Source: Paulinella micropora
Taxonomy: Eukaryota; Cercozoa; Imbricatea; Euglyphida
DNA length: 23,265 nucleotides
Assembly (NCBI GenBank): GCA_009731375.1
Contig: BJOX01000164.1
Span: 532,529 to 555,793, forward strand
Direction of reading: 5' to 3'
Shown: piece after piece, positions 1 to 7,437 of the stretch
Layout: every line of letters begins with the position of its first letter
Position numbering within the stretch: the stretch's first letter is position 1
Notes under the pieces: generated by a model
What the model was told of the DNA's origin: nothing
The model's database searches: none
The model's input: only the letters and a program-made list of their open reading frames with translations
Program-made: the position numbers and the translations under genes

Positions 1-109
1 AGTTGGCGTCACAGTTTAACGCCTTGAGGCCATTGGGCTGGAACTCTGTTTAGCAAGTGTGACTAGGTTTTTTCATCGGGATTTCCCTCAAATATGTCAC
101 AGTCAACAC

Positions 110-113
<4 letters not shown>
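1..113. other. Non-repetitive left margin, no gene seen
   Basis: About 113 bases of ordinary-looking mixed-composition DNA before the first TA tract. No convincing open frame, RNA gene or repeat was recognised. It may be the flank into which the TA-rich array expanded. Confidence 0.5.
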
Positions 114-163
<50 letters not shown>

Positions 164-362
164 TAAGATGCAAGACCAAGGTTGAAGCATGCTCGTAGAG
201 TTCCATTATGTATATATATACATATATATATATGTATATATATACATATATATATACATATATATATATATACATACATACATAAATTAGTGTAAGATGC
301 AAGACGAAGGTTCAAGCATGCTCGCAGCGATCCATTATGTATATGTATATATATATACATTG

Positions 363-396
<34 letters not shown>

Positions 397-459
397 GTGT
401 AAGATGCAAGACCAAGGTTGAAGCATGCTCGTAGAGCTCCATCATGTATATTTATATAC

Positions 460-526
<67 letters not shown>

Positions 527-579
527 TTGTGTAAGATGCAAGACCAAGTTGTTGAAGCATGCTCGTAGCGTTCCATTAT

Positions 580-610
<31 letters not shown>

Positions 611-892
611 GTGTAGATGCAAGATCAAGGTTGAAGCATGCTCGTAGAGTTCCATTACGTATATTATATATATATATATACATATATATACAACATATAT
701 ATATGTGTATATATATATGTATTTGTACATATACATATATATATATATATATTTATACATATATATATATATATATTTAAACATATATATATATATATAT
801 CTTTATATATATATATATATATATATGTATATAGTGTAAGATGCAAGACCGAGGTTGAAACATGCTCGTAGTGTTCCATTATGTATGTATAC

Positions 893-925
<33 letters not shown>

Positions 926-984
926 TAAGATGCAAGACCAAGGTTGAAGCATGCTCGTAGCGTTCCAACTATCACCCCCACTCT
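114..984. repeat. TA-rich array with recurring 52-bp core (7 copies)
   Basis: Long (TA)n tracts alternate with a well conserved core that begins GTGTAAGATGCAAGACC and continues through AAGGTTGAAGCATGCTCGTAG and GTTCCATTATGTA. Core copies start near 161, 290, 397, 529, 611, 834 and 923. Core copies differ by only a few substitutions while the TA tracts between them vary in length and in interruptions (TATG, CATA). This is a complex satellite whose linker is a microsatellite. The core contains the palindromic hexamer GCATGC. All open frames here are translated TA repeats (Tyr-Ile runs) and are not genes. Confidence 0.9.
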
Positions 985-1375
<391 letters not shown>

Positions 1376-1597
1376 CTACACACACATACATACATACATA
1401 CATACATACATACATACATACATACATACATACCATACATACCATACATACATAACATACATACATACATACATACATACACACACACAAACGACAAAAC
1501 ACCACCCACGATTCAACAGCTCACTCGTTGTGTGTATGTATGTATGTATGTATGTATGTATGCATGTATGTATGTCATGATTCAACAGCTCACTCGA
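1376..1597. repeat. Oppositely oriented (ACAT)n and (TGTA)n around a short spacer
   Basis: (ACAT)n at about 1382-1478 is followed, after a 40-base spacer, by (TGTA)n at about 1533-1575. The two microsatellites are reverse complements, so the region can fold back. The phrase GATTCAACAGCTCACTCG occurs in the spacer (near 1510) and again just right of the (TGTA)n (near 1580), so the second microsatellite sits between two direct copies. Confidence 0.8.
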
Positions 1598-2350
1598 AGG
1601 TCAAAGGTTGGCTCAATTTTTTTGTGGCGCCAAATTTCATGCAAAAAAAAAACGTCAAAGTTGACAAAGTCATCAACATTAACAAACATAACCTAATGAA
1701 CCGCATACTCGGTTGGCTGATTTTTTTTTGGGCGACAAATTTGACGCAAAAAACCGTTAAAATTGACAAAGTCAACATTAACAAACATAAACCAGTGAAC
1801 AGCATACTCGAGGATTGGCCGATTTTTTTCTTGGCGCCAAATTTGACGCACAAACCGTCAAAGTTGATAAAGTCATCAACATTAACAAACATAACTCATG
1901 AACCGCATACTCGGTTGGCTGATTAATTGTTTTTTGGGCGCCAAATTTGACGCAAAAAGCGTCAAAATTGACAAAGTCATCAACATTAACAAACATAACC
2001 CATGAACCGCATACTCGGTTGGCTGATTTTTTTTTGGGCGCCAAATTTGACGCAAAAAAAAACGTCAAAGTTGACAAAGTCATCAACATTAACAAACATA
2101 ACCCATGAACCGCATACTCGGTTGGCTTAATTTTTTTTTTGGGCGCCATATTTGACGCAAAAAAAACCGTCAAAATTGACAAAGTCAACATTAACAAACA
2201 TAAACCATCAACCACATACTCGGTTGGCTGATTTTTTTTGGCGCCAAATTTGACGCAAAAAACCTTCAAAGTTGAGACAAGGTCAAAATTAACAAAAACA
2301 AGAACACTCAATTCAGCAGCTTCGCCTGCTTGGTTGAAAATTTCGCGCCA
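1590..2350. repeat. Tandem minisatellite, about 104-bp unit, 7-8 copies
   Basis: Each unit reads: ACTCGGTTGGCTGA, a T-run, GGGCGCCAAATTTGACGC, an A-run, CGTCAAAGTTGACAAAGTC, ATCAACATTAACAAACATAA and CCCATGAACCGCAT. The GGCGCC anchors fall near 1627, 1731 (mutated to GGCGAC), 1833, 1937, 2037, 2142, 2240 and 2344, giving periods of 98-105 bp. Some units lack the ATCAAC direct duplication (GTCAACATT instead of GTCATCAACATT), which accounts for part of the length variation. The reverse complement of the anchor contains TTTGGCGC, the consensus octamer of E2F-type sites; any functional meaning is inference. The shifting open frames on both strands are repeat translations. Confidence 0.92.
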
Positions 2351-2640
2351 TATTTGACGCAATCATCACCAAGATTCACAACAACATCGTCGACATCATC
2401 GTAAACACCAACAACAGCAACAATAACAACAAGAGCAAAAACAACAACAACAACAACAAGCAAAAGAACAAAAGTTAACATGAACAAGAACGATGAATTC
2501 AGCAAGTCAGCCTGCCTGGCTGAAATTTTTGCGCCATATTCGACGCAAGAGCGGTCAAAGGTCGACACCATGATCATCATCGCCAGCAAAACAGAAATAT
2601 CAACAACAACCACCAAATGTAACAAGATAAGATGAACACG
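2351..2640. repeat. Decayed minisatellite units with CAA-rich filler
   Basis: Diverged units keep the phrase TGCCTGGCTGAAATTTTTGCGCCATATTCGACGC (anchors near 2344 and 2531) but the linker has become CAACAACAA-rich and ACATCGTC-rich. The spacing between anchors has widened to about 187 bp. It is best read as the old edge of the array at 1590-2350. Confidence 0.75.
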
Positions 2641-2648
2641 TTAAGAAA

Positions 2649-2650
2649 CA

Positions 2651-2681
<31 letters not shown>

Positions 2682-2682
2682 C

Positions 2683-2747
<65 letters not shown>

Positions 2748-2757
2748 CATCTATCAT
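2649..2757. repeat. (TATC)n microsatellite
   Basis: About 27 tandem TATC units with one ACC interruption near 2681. It lies between two decayed minisatellite units. Confidence 0.97.
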
Positions 2758-3009
2758 ACCACAAGCTGGTCACGCTTGCATGTGCATACATATATATACA
2801 TGCATACTTACACTTACTTACTAATCGATTCAGAAAGGAAAACCTGCCTGGTTGGAATTTTTTCGCCATATTTCACGCAAATAACGGACAAAGGCCGACA
2901 CCATGCTCATCATCGTCAGCAACAGAAATATCAAACAACAACCACCAAAACGGAACATGATAAAGATGCAACAACGTTAAGAACACTCGATAACAGCAAG
3001 GAAAGCCTC
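2758..3009. repeat. Further decayed minisatellite unit
   Basis: It contains CTGCCTGGTTGGAATTTTTTCGCCATATTTCACGC (near 2845-2880) followed by GGACAAAGGCCGACACCATG, the same order of phrases as the unit near 2515-2575. The rest is CAACAACCACC-rich. No gene is seen. Confidence 0.65.
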
Positions 3010-3100
3010 TTATCGGTCACCTCCACAAAATGTGGTCAGGTTACCGATAAAACGCGCGCCAAAATTTGACGTGCTTTGCGGACTCGCCCGCAAAACATGG
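3010..3100 (+). mobile_element. TATCGG foldback family, truncated TIR copy A
   Basis: It starts TTATCGGTCACCTCCAC, forms the terminal 40-base imperfect hairpin closing with GGTTACCGATAA, then runs into GCGCGCCAAAATTTGACGTG and a shortened GC hairpin (TTTGCGGACTCGCCCGCAAAA). The expected right part (CACGTCAAATTTGTGGCTAGCCGCAT) is missing and the copy passes directly into (GA)n. It is one of several copies described at 7438-8397. Confidence 0.8.
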
Positions 3101-3125
3101 TCAAGGGAGAGAGAGAGAGAGAGAC

Positions 3126-3166
<41 letters not shown>

Positions 3167-3183
3167 ACGAGAGAGAGAGAGTT

Positions 3184-3218
<35 letters not shown>

Positions 3219-3306
3219 GAGAGCGAGAGAGAGTCAGAGAGAGAGAGAGAGAGAAAGAGAGAGCTAAAGAAAGAGAGAAAGACAGAGAGAAAGACAGAGA
3301 GAGAGA

Positions 3307-3346
<40 letters not shown>
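3101..3346. repeat. (GA)n purine tract ending in a 37-base G run
   Basis: About 208 bases of almost pure GA repeats with occasional interruptions, then an unbroken run of G from 3309 to 3345 ending at the assembly gap. The tract is all-purine on this strand and hence prone to triplex formation. The G run next to a gap may be partly a sequencing artefact. Confidence 0.9.
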
Positions 3347-3566
3347 NNNNNNNNNNNNNNNNNNNNNNNNNNNNNNNNNNNNNNNNNNNNNNNNNNNNNN
3401 NNNNNNNNNNNNNNNNNNNNNNNNNNNNNNNNNNNNNNNNNNNNNNNNNNNNNNNNNNNNNNNNNNNNNNNNNNNNNNNNNNNNNNNNNNNNNNNNNNNN
3501 NNNNNNNNNNNNNNNNNNNNNNNNNNNNNNNNNNNNNNNNNNNNNNNNNNNNNNNNNNNNNNNNNN
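3347..3566. other. Assembly gap, 220 N
   Basis: Unresolved bases. Both sides are G-rich (37 G on the left, GGGGGGAGAGGGAGAG on the right), so the missing piece is probably more purine tract. Confidence 1.
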
Positions 3567-3660
3567 GGGGGGAGAGGGAGAGCGAGGTATGACGACCAGT
3601 CCAGCCCTTGGACAAGTTTCACTGCCTCCAGAGCAGTCAAAACATCCTTAGAATTTGTCC

Positions 3661-3905
3661 ATGCAAGGCAGAAGGCAGAAGGTAGAAGGCAGAACTTGTC
3701 CATTTCAAGGCAGAATGGCAGAGCAGAAGGTAGAAGGTAGAAGGCAGAACTTGTCATTTCAAGGCAGAATGGCAGAAGGTAGAAGGTAGAAGGCAGAAGG
3801 CCAGCTGCATAAATCTACCTGCCTGGTTGAAATTTCTGGCAAGAAGGTAGAAGGTAGAAGGCAGAAGGCACAAGGTACAAGGTAGAAGGCAGAATGGCAG
3901 AAGGC
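3661..3905. repeat. (AGAAGGY)n heptanucleotide minisatellite
   Basis: Runs of AGAAGGC and AGAAGGT alternate with a longer phrase AACTTGTCCATTTCAAGGCAGAATGGC that recurs near 3690 and 3750. At about 3803-3840 an old minisatellite phrase (TAAATCTACCTGCCTGGTTGAAATTTCTGG) is embedded, showing the heptamer expanded inside the decayed 104-bp array. Confidence 0.8.
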
Positions 3906-3985
3906 TAGCTTGCATAAATCTACCTGTCTGGCTGAAATTTCTGCGCCATGTTTGACGCGATGACGGTCAAAGTTGGGTTGGCGAA
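3906..3985. repeat. Isolated copy of the 104-bp minisatellite unit
   Basis: TAAATCTACCTGTCTGGCTGAAATTTCTGCGCCATGTTTGACGCGATGACGGTCAAAGTTGG keeps the anchor and the following GGTCAAAG phrase. This is about 1.6 kb right of the main array. Confidence 0.7.
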
Positions 3986-4011
3986 AACGAACACAATGGT
4001 GAATCCCTACA

Positions 4012-4048
4012 CGCATAGAGATAGAAAGATAGATAGATAAGTAAGATG

Positions 4049-4079
<31 letters not shown>

Positions 4080-4085
4080 GGATGG
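4012..4085. repeat. (GATA)n microsatellite
   Basis: Tandem GATA with a few interruptions (AAGA, AAGTAAGATG). It is the reverse strand form of the (TATC)n seen elsewhere. Confidence 0.93.
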
Positions 4086-4141
4086 ATAACTAACAAAGCG
4101 AACAAAGCACAAAGCACACACAAACACACGTGAAAATAATA

Positions 4142-4245
4142 TCCTATGTAAGTATATGTATGTATATGTATGTATATGTATGTATGTATGTATGCATGCA
4201 TGCATGTGTGTGTGTGTGTGTGCGCGCGCATGTGTGTGTGTGTGT

Positions 4246-4336
<91 letters not shown>

Positions 4337-4476
4337 CGTGTGCGTGTGCTCATATAGTGGCAAATCGGACATTATATGTATGTATGCATGTATTTATGTA
4401 TCCATGCATGTATACGTGTATGAATATATATATATATATGTGTATATATATATATATACATACATACATACATACA

Positions 4477-4508
<32 letters not shown>

Positions 4509-4522
4509 CATATATATACATA

Positions 4523-4566
<44 letters not shown>

Positions 4567-4575
4567 TGGCAGTAG
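4142..4575. repeat. Compound microsatellite: TATG, TG, CG, TA, GA, CATA, TA
   Basis: Consecutive blocks of (TATG)n, (TGCA)n, (TG)n with CGCGCGC in the middle, (TA)n to about 4309, (GA)n to about 4335, then (CATA)n and (TA)n to about 4563. From about 4152 to 4249 the sequence is strictly alternating purine-pyrimidine, followed by a pure AT alternation. No gene is seen. Confidence 0.95.
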
Positions 4576-4644
4576 CCATGTAAGGTAATTTATTTCTCAC
4601 TAGGAACCCAATCAATGTACAGAAAAATGACCACGTAAGGTCGG

Positions 4645-4766
4645 GTGAAAAATTTCGGCCACATCGCCTTTCGGCCAACCGTAAATACGGGGAATTTCCT
4701 GCTAAACTTTTTGTTTGTGGACAACAAACAAATGTCCGTAATTACCGGCTGGCCGAAATTCTTCAC
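4645..4766. mobile_element. 122-bp palindromic MITE-like element
   Basis: The ends GTGAAAAATTTCGGCCA and TGGCCGAAATTCTTCAC are inverted repeats with one mismatch. Inside them CCGTAAATACGG pairs with CCGTAATTACCGG, and the centre is TTTGTTTGTGG / ACAACAAACAAA. The whole segment therefore folds into one long imperfect hairpin with no coding capacity. GGCCGAAAATTT and GGCCGAAAT phrases recur near 5310, 5465, 5580, 10660 and 10840, so it belongs to a local repeat community. No clear target duplication is seen. Confidence 0.75.
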
Positions 4767-4924
4767 TCTTCTTATGCTACGGTTATTACGGGATAATTTG
4801 TTGGCGGATTTTTTTTTCTCACTTTTCCTTATGTATGTATATTGACGCATACATGTATGTCTGGACGTAGTTTTACACAAAACGGACCATGCATGTATGT
4901 GTGCATGCATGTATTTTATATTTA
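4767..4924. other. Interelement spacer, no gene seen
   Basis: Mixed sequence with short TATG/GCATG runs. I find no open frame or structure to name. Confidence 0.5.
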
Positions 4925-5075
4925 CACATAAAAGCATTCACCGCCAATTACCTAGGTAATTACCCTTGATGTGGTTGGCTTCCCGGGGAAATTCCCTGAA
5001 TTTCGGAATTTCCCCGGGAAGCTAACCACAACAAGGGTAATTACCTAGGTAATTTGCAGTGAATGCTTTTATGTG
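4925..5075. mobile_element. CACATAAAAGC palindrome family, copy 1
   Basis: A 151-bp near-perfect palindrome, ends CACATAAAAGCATTCAC and GTGAATGCTTTTATGTG. Each arm contains smaller palindromes: AATTACCTAGGTAATT (16 bp) and a TTCCCGGGGAA-type block. The centre is CCCTGAATTTCGG. It is flanked by TTA (or TTAC, one-base ambiguity) on both sides, a candidate 3-4-bp target duplication. No coding capacity. Copy 2 at 7096-7246 has the same length with its asymmetric centre in the opposite orientation. Confidence 0.88.
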
Positions 5076-5118
5076 TTACGCATGTATCCATGCATGTGTA
5101 CAGATGTAAGTTTTGTAT

Positions 5119-5228
5119 TCATCGGTCACCTCCACAAAATGTGGTCAGGTTACCGATAAAAACTACATGTGCGGCACGCGAAATTTGACGTGCTTTGCGG
5201 GCGAGCCGGGCCGGGCCGGCCGAGCCCG
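5119..5228 (+). mobile_element. TATCGG foldback family, TIR copy B with hybrid right end
   Basis: The terminal hairpin is complete (ATCGGTCACCTCCAC to TTACCGATAAA), then GTGCGGCACGCGAAATTTGACGTG and the GC hairpin GCGGGCGAGCCGGGCC. Instead of the normal GCCCGCAAAACACGTC arm it continues into CCCGAAAAACACGTATTCTGCGG, that is, into the neighbouring repeat described at 5229-5705. Confidence 0.75.
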
Positions 5229-5325
5229 AAAAACACGTATTCTGCGGTTAAAAACACGTATTCTGCGGCGAAAAACACGTATTTTGGGTGGCCGGCCGAG
5301 CCCGAAAAATTCCGGCCACCCAAAA
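5229..5325. repeat. 21-bp tandem repeat and GC-rich palindrome
   Basis: Three units of AAAAACACGTATTCTGCGG start near 5229, 5250 and 5271, the third running into TTTTGGGTGGCCGG. That 14-mer pairs with CCGGCCACCCAAAA near 5312-5325, making a hairpin with about 16 bases between the arms. Confidence 0.8.
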
Positions 5326-5705
5326 TTTTGTGAAAAAACAATGTATTCTGCGGTGAAAAATCACTCGTCCTTATGCTTACCAGGGCAGTGGCCATGTATG
5401 ACCATTGATTTCTTAACGGAGGCCAGTAGACACAAAAAGATGTAAATTTTGTATATAAGAATTTCGGCCACCTCAAATTTTGGCAAACAAATAACGTATC
5501 TTGCGGTGTAAAGACTAGGGAAGAATTCCGGCCACCCGAAATTTTGTGAAAAAACAACGTATTCTGCGGTGAAAAATCACTGACCGAAAATTTTGTGAAA
5601 AAACAACGTATTCTGAGCTGAAAAATCACTCGTGCTTATGCTTACCAGGGCAGTGGCCATGTATGACCATTGATTTCTTAACGGAGGCCAGTAGACACAA
5701 AAGGG
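5310..5705 (+). repeat. Duplicated block: TTCTGCGGTGAAAAATCACT and its 3' extension
   Basis: The phrase CAACGTATTCTGCGGTGAAAAATCACT occurs near 5338, 5560 and (as GAGCTG) 5604, preceded by CCAAAATTTTGTGAAAA. Two copies (5360-5440 and 5625-5705) extend into a shared tail of about 75 bp that includes CTTACCAGGGCAGTGGCCATG and CTTAACGGAGGCCAGTAGAC and ends ACACAAAA. The two tails are almost identical. A third, diverged copy of the front part lies at 10550-10660. It is an interspersed repeat of unknown class; open frames across it are not conserved as protein. Confidence 0.8.
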
Positions 5706-5739
5706 ACCCAAGCCAAACACTAGGGCTAAGATAGGAGAG

Positions 5740-5822
5740 GCTGCGGAGGAGGAGAAGGAGGAAGAGGAGAAGGAGGAGGAGAAGGAGGAGGAGGAGGAGG
5801 AGGAGGAGGAGAAGGAGGAGGA

Positions 5823-5884
<62 letters not shown>

Positions 5885-5980
5885 GTAATAACAATAGTAA
5901 TAATAATAATAATAATAATAATCATAATAAATAATAATGATAATAAATAATAATGATAATAATAATTATAATGAGATGCT
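5740..5980. repeat. (GGA)n followed by (TAA)n
   Basis: GGA/GAA purine repeats at about 5743-5823 switch abruptly to (TAA)n at 5824, with CAG, CAA and ATGATA interruptions towards the right. Poly-Leu and poly-Ser frames are translations of this. Confidence 0.95.
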
Positions 5981-6081
5981 ATCGACACAGGTGCACAGTG
6001 TTGAAGCCAGGAAAGAAAGAGGGAAAGAAAGAAAGAAAGTAGATAGACAGATAGAAAGAATGAAAGACAGGCTGGTCAATT
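5981..6081. other. Spacer with (GAAA)n tract, no gene seen
   Basis: It holds GAAAGAAAGAAAG and AGATAGACAGATAG short runs between the TAA tract and the next foldback element. Confidence 0.6.
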
Positions 6082-6633
6082 TTTATCGGTCACCTCCACT
6101 ACATATGCGGCGCGCCAAAATTTGACGTGCTTTGCGGGCTTGCCGGCCCGGCCCGGCCCGGCTCGCCCGCAAAAACACGTGGAATTTGTGGCTAGCCGCA
6201 TAATGATATATTAGCCGATAAAAAGGCTAAAAATTTGTCACTTTTGCAGGCGAGCTGACACACGAGCCGGCAATGAGAAGTTCCTACTTCTTAAGTACAA
6301 TCGACAGTGACTTCAAACGCTTCGATCCCAGCCGATATTTCCATCCACAACCTGTGCTATGGCTCATCAGAAAGCTCTTGACGAGAGCTTTGAAATGAGC
6401 CATTACACAAGCCACACAAATCAGAACAGGCCGAGAACGAATTGTTTGAAGTAATTGCTCGTTGTACTTAAGAAGTAGGAACTTCTCATATTATATTATG
6501 CGGCTAGCCACAAATTTTCCGTGTTTTGCGGGCCAGCCGGGCCGGCGAGCCCGCAAAACACGTCAAATCTGGCGCACCGCATATGTAGTTTTATCGGTAA
6601 CCTCACCACATGTAGTGGAGGTGACCTATAAAA
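6082..6633. mobile_element. TATCGG foldback element C, complete with both TIRs
   Basis: A 552-bp element: a plus-oriented TIR (6082-6207) and a minus-oriented TIR (6495-6633) face each other. Both carry TGCGGC..GCC, AATTT, the CGTG and TTTGCGGG blocks and the GC-rich hairpin ending in GCTAGCCGCATAAT. The right TIR has the full terminal hairpin; the left lacks 27 bases of it. Those 27 bases (6589-6615 on the right) are bounded by direct copies of CTACAT (on the TIR strand), and the left arm keeps exactly one copy at 6099-6104. The interior carries another TIR element at 6274-6488. No transposase is encoded, so it would depend on proteins supplied elsewhere. Confidence 0.82.
6274..6488. mobile_element. 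Nested 215-bp element with perfect 27-bp TIRs
   Basis: The first 27 bases (starting TGAGAAGTTCCTACTTCTTA) and the last 27 are perfect reverse complements; one more base pair (A/T) extends them. The inside includes a second hairpin at 6353-6409 with about 25-base arms (core ATGGCTCAT / ATGAGCCAT and AAAGCTCT / AGAGCTTT) around a short loop. It sits between the two TIRs of element C and may be an independent MITE inserted there or the family's own internal region. No clear target duplication is seen. Confidence 0.8.
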
Positions 6634-6663
6634 TCGACAAATTTGGCCGAGCCTGGCTAAATC

Positions 6664-7023
6664 GATTTCTCCGGCACTGACGGTAAAAAAAAGGCATTTA
6701 GCAGTCAGTTTGGACGGCGAAATAGATATACTCGAAAAAAATAGTTTCGCAGTCACAAACTAAATTACGGAAAATAATTTTTATATGTGTTCTGCGGACG
6801 TTATCCTCGTCTTTGACCGGGTTTTTTCCTATTTCGCTGCAACGGTGACTTTCATAAAGCCATTCTGACTGTACAATGGCAAAAGACTGTAAAAAACCAA
6901 AAAACAATTGAGCAATAGCAGTCGATTCGGGTGAAATTTTTTGAAAATGTCAAAAGAAACTGACAGCCTGTCGAAAACTTACTGCTAAATTACCTTTTTT
7001 TGTACCGTCATGCCGGAGAAATC
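6664..7023. mobile_element. 360-bp non-autonomous TIR transposon
   Basis: The ends are inverted repeats of about 48 bp: the left starts GATTTCTCCGGCACTGACGG and continues through an A-run to ATTTAGCAGTCAGTTT. The right end (6975-7023) is its reverse complement with a few mismatches and one-base indels. The roughly 260-bp interior is not palindromic and holds no convincing frame, so it is a MITE or internally deleted transposon. Superfamily is not assigned because no transposase and no unambiguous target duplication are visible. Confidence 0.78.
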
Positions 7024-7095
7024 ATGATAGATGCGCGCGCCAAAAAAAAAAAAAAAAAAACATTTCTCACCTCACCATTGTGGTGGCACAGCTCG
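7024..7095. other. Spacer with 19-base A run
   Basis: GCGCGCGCC is followed by about 19 A and a short inverted pair CACCTCACCA / TGGTGG. It resembles a decayed scrap of the TATCGG family (GCGCGCCAAA) but is too short to assign. Confidence 0.4.
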
Positions 7096-7246
7096 CACAT
7101 AAAAGCATTCACTGCCAATTACCTAGGTAATTACCCTTGTTGTGGTTAGCTTCCCGGGAAAATTCCGAAATTCAGGGAATTTCCCCGGGAAGCCAACCAC
7201 ATCAAGGGTAATTACCTAGGTAATTGGCAGTGAATGCTTTTATGTA
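7096..7246. mobile_element. CACATAAAAGC palindrome family, copy 2
   Basis: A 151-bp palindrome highly similar to the copy at 4925-5075 but with the asymmetric centre reversed (CCGAAATTCAGGG against CCCTGAATTTCGG), so the two copies are inserted in opposite orientation or the centre has flipped. The AATTACCTAGGTAATT sub-palindrome is intact in both arms. Flanks (CTCG / TCGG) show no clear target duplication. Confidence 0.88.
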
Positions 7247-7249
7247 TCG

Positions 7250-7365
7250 GCCAAGGCTGGCTGGTGCCACCACAAAGGCTCGGACCAAGGCTCGCTGGTG
7301 ACACCAAAAAGGCTGGGACGGTCAGCTCGCTCAAGGCTGGCTGCTGCCACCACAAAAGGCTCGGA
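7250..7365. repeat. Short tandem repeat, about 34-bp unit, 3 copies
   Basis: Units of the type CAAGGCTGGCTGGTGCCACC + ACAAAGGCTCGGAC start near 7251, 7285 and 7331; the third is displaced by GGGACGGTCAGCTCG. The palindrome element immediately precedes the first unit. An open frame through it has no recognisable domain. Confidence 0.75.
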
Positions 7366-7437
7366 CTGAAACGGCTTTTTTTACTGCTTTTGCGTTCTAT
7401 TTATATCATTCTACGTCGCTGACGGTGAAAATTTGTC
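7366..7437. other. Short spacer, no gene seen
   Basis: T-rich mixed sequence between the tandem repeat and element D. Confidence 0.4.

Noticed and set aside
114-984. Repeat-spacer pattern reminiscent of a CRISPR array
   Set aside because: The spacers are (TA)n microsatellite of variable length instead of unique sequences, no cas genes are present and the setting is eukaryotic.
2649-2757. Telomeric or centromeric repeat
   Set aside because: Motifs are TATC, TAA, ACAT and similar, none of the usual telomere motifs; a centromeric role cannot be judged from one window.
4590-4937. 115-residue minus-strand frame with mixed composition
   Set aside because: It overlaps the 122-bp palindrome and spacer, has no recognisable domain, and is not supported by any splice or start context.
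5150-5629. 159-residue minus-strand frame
   Set aside because: It reads through the repeated TTCTGCGG blocks and a foldback TIR; the internal protein repetition only mirrors the DNA repeats.
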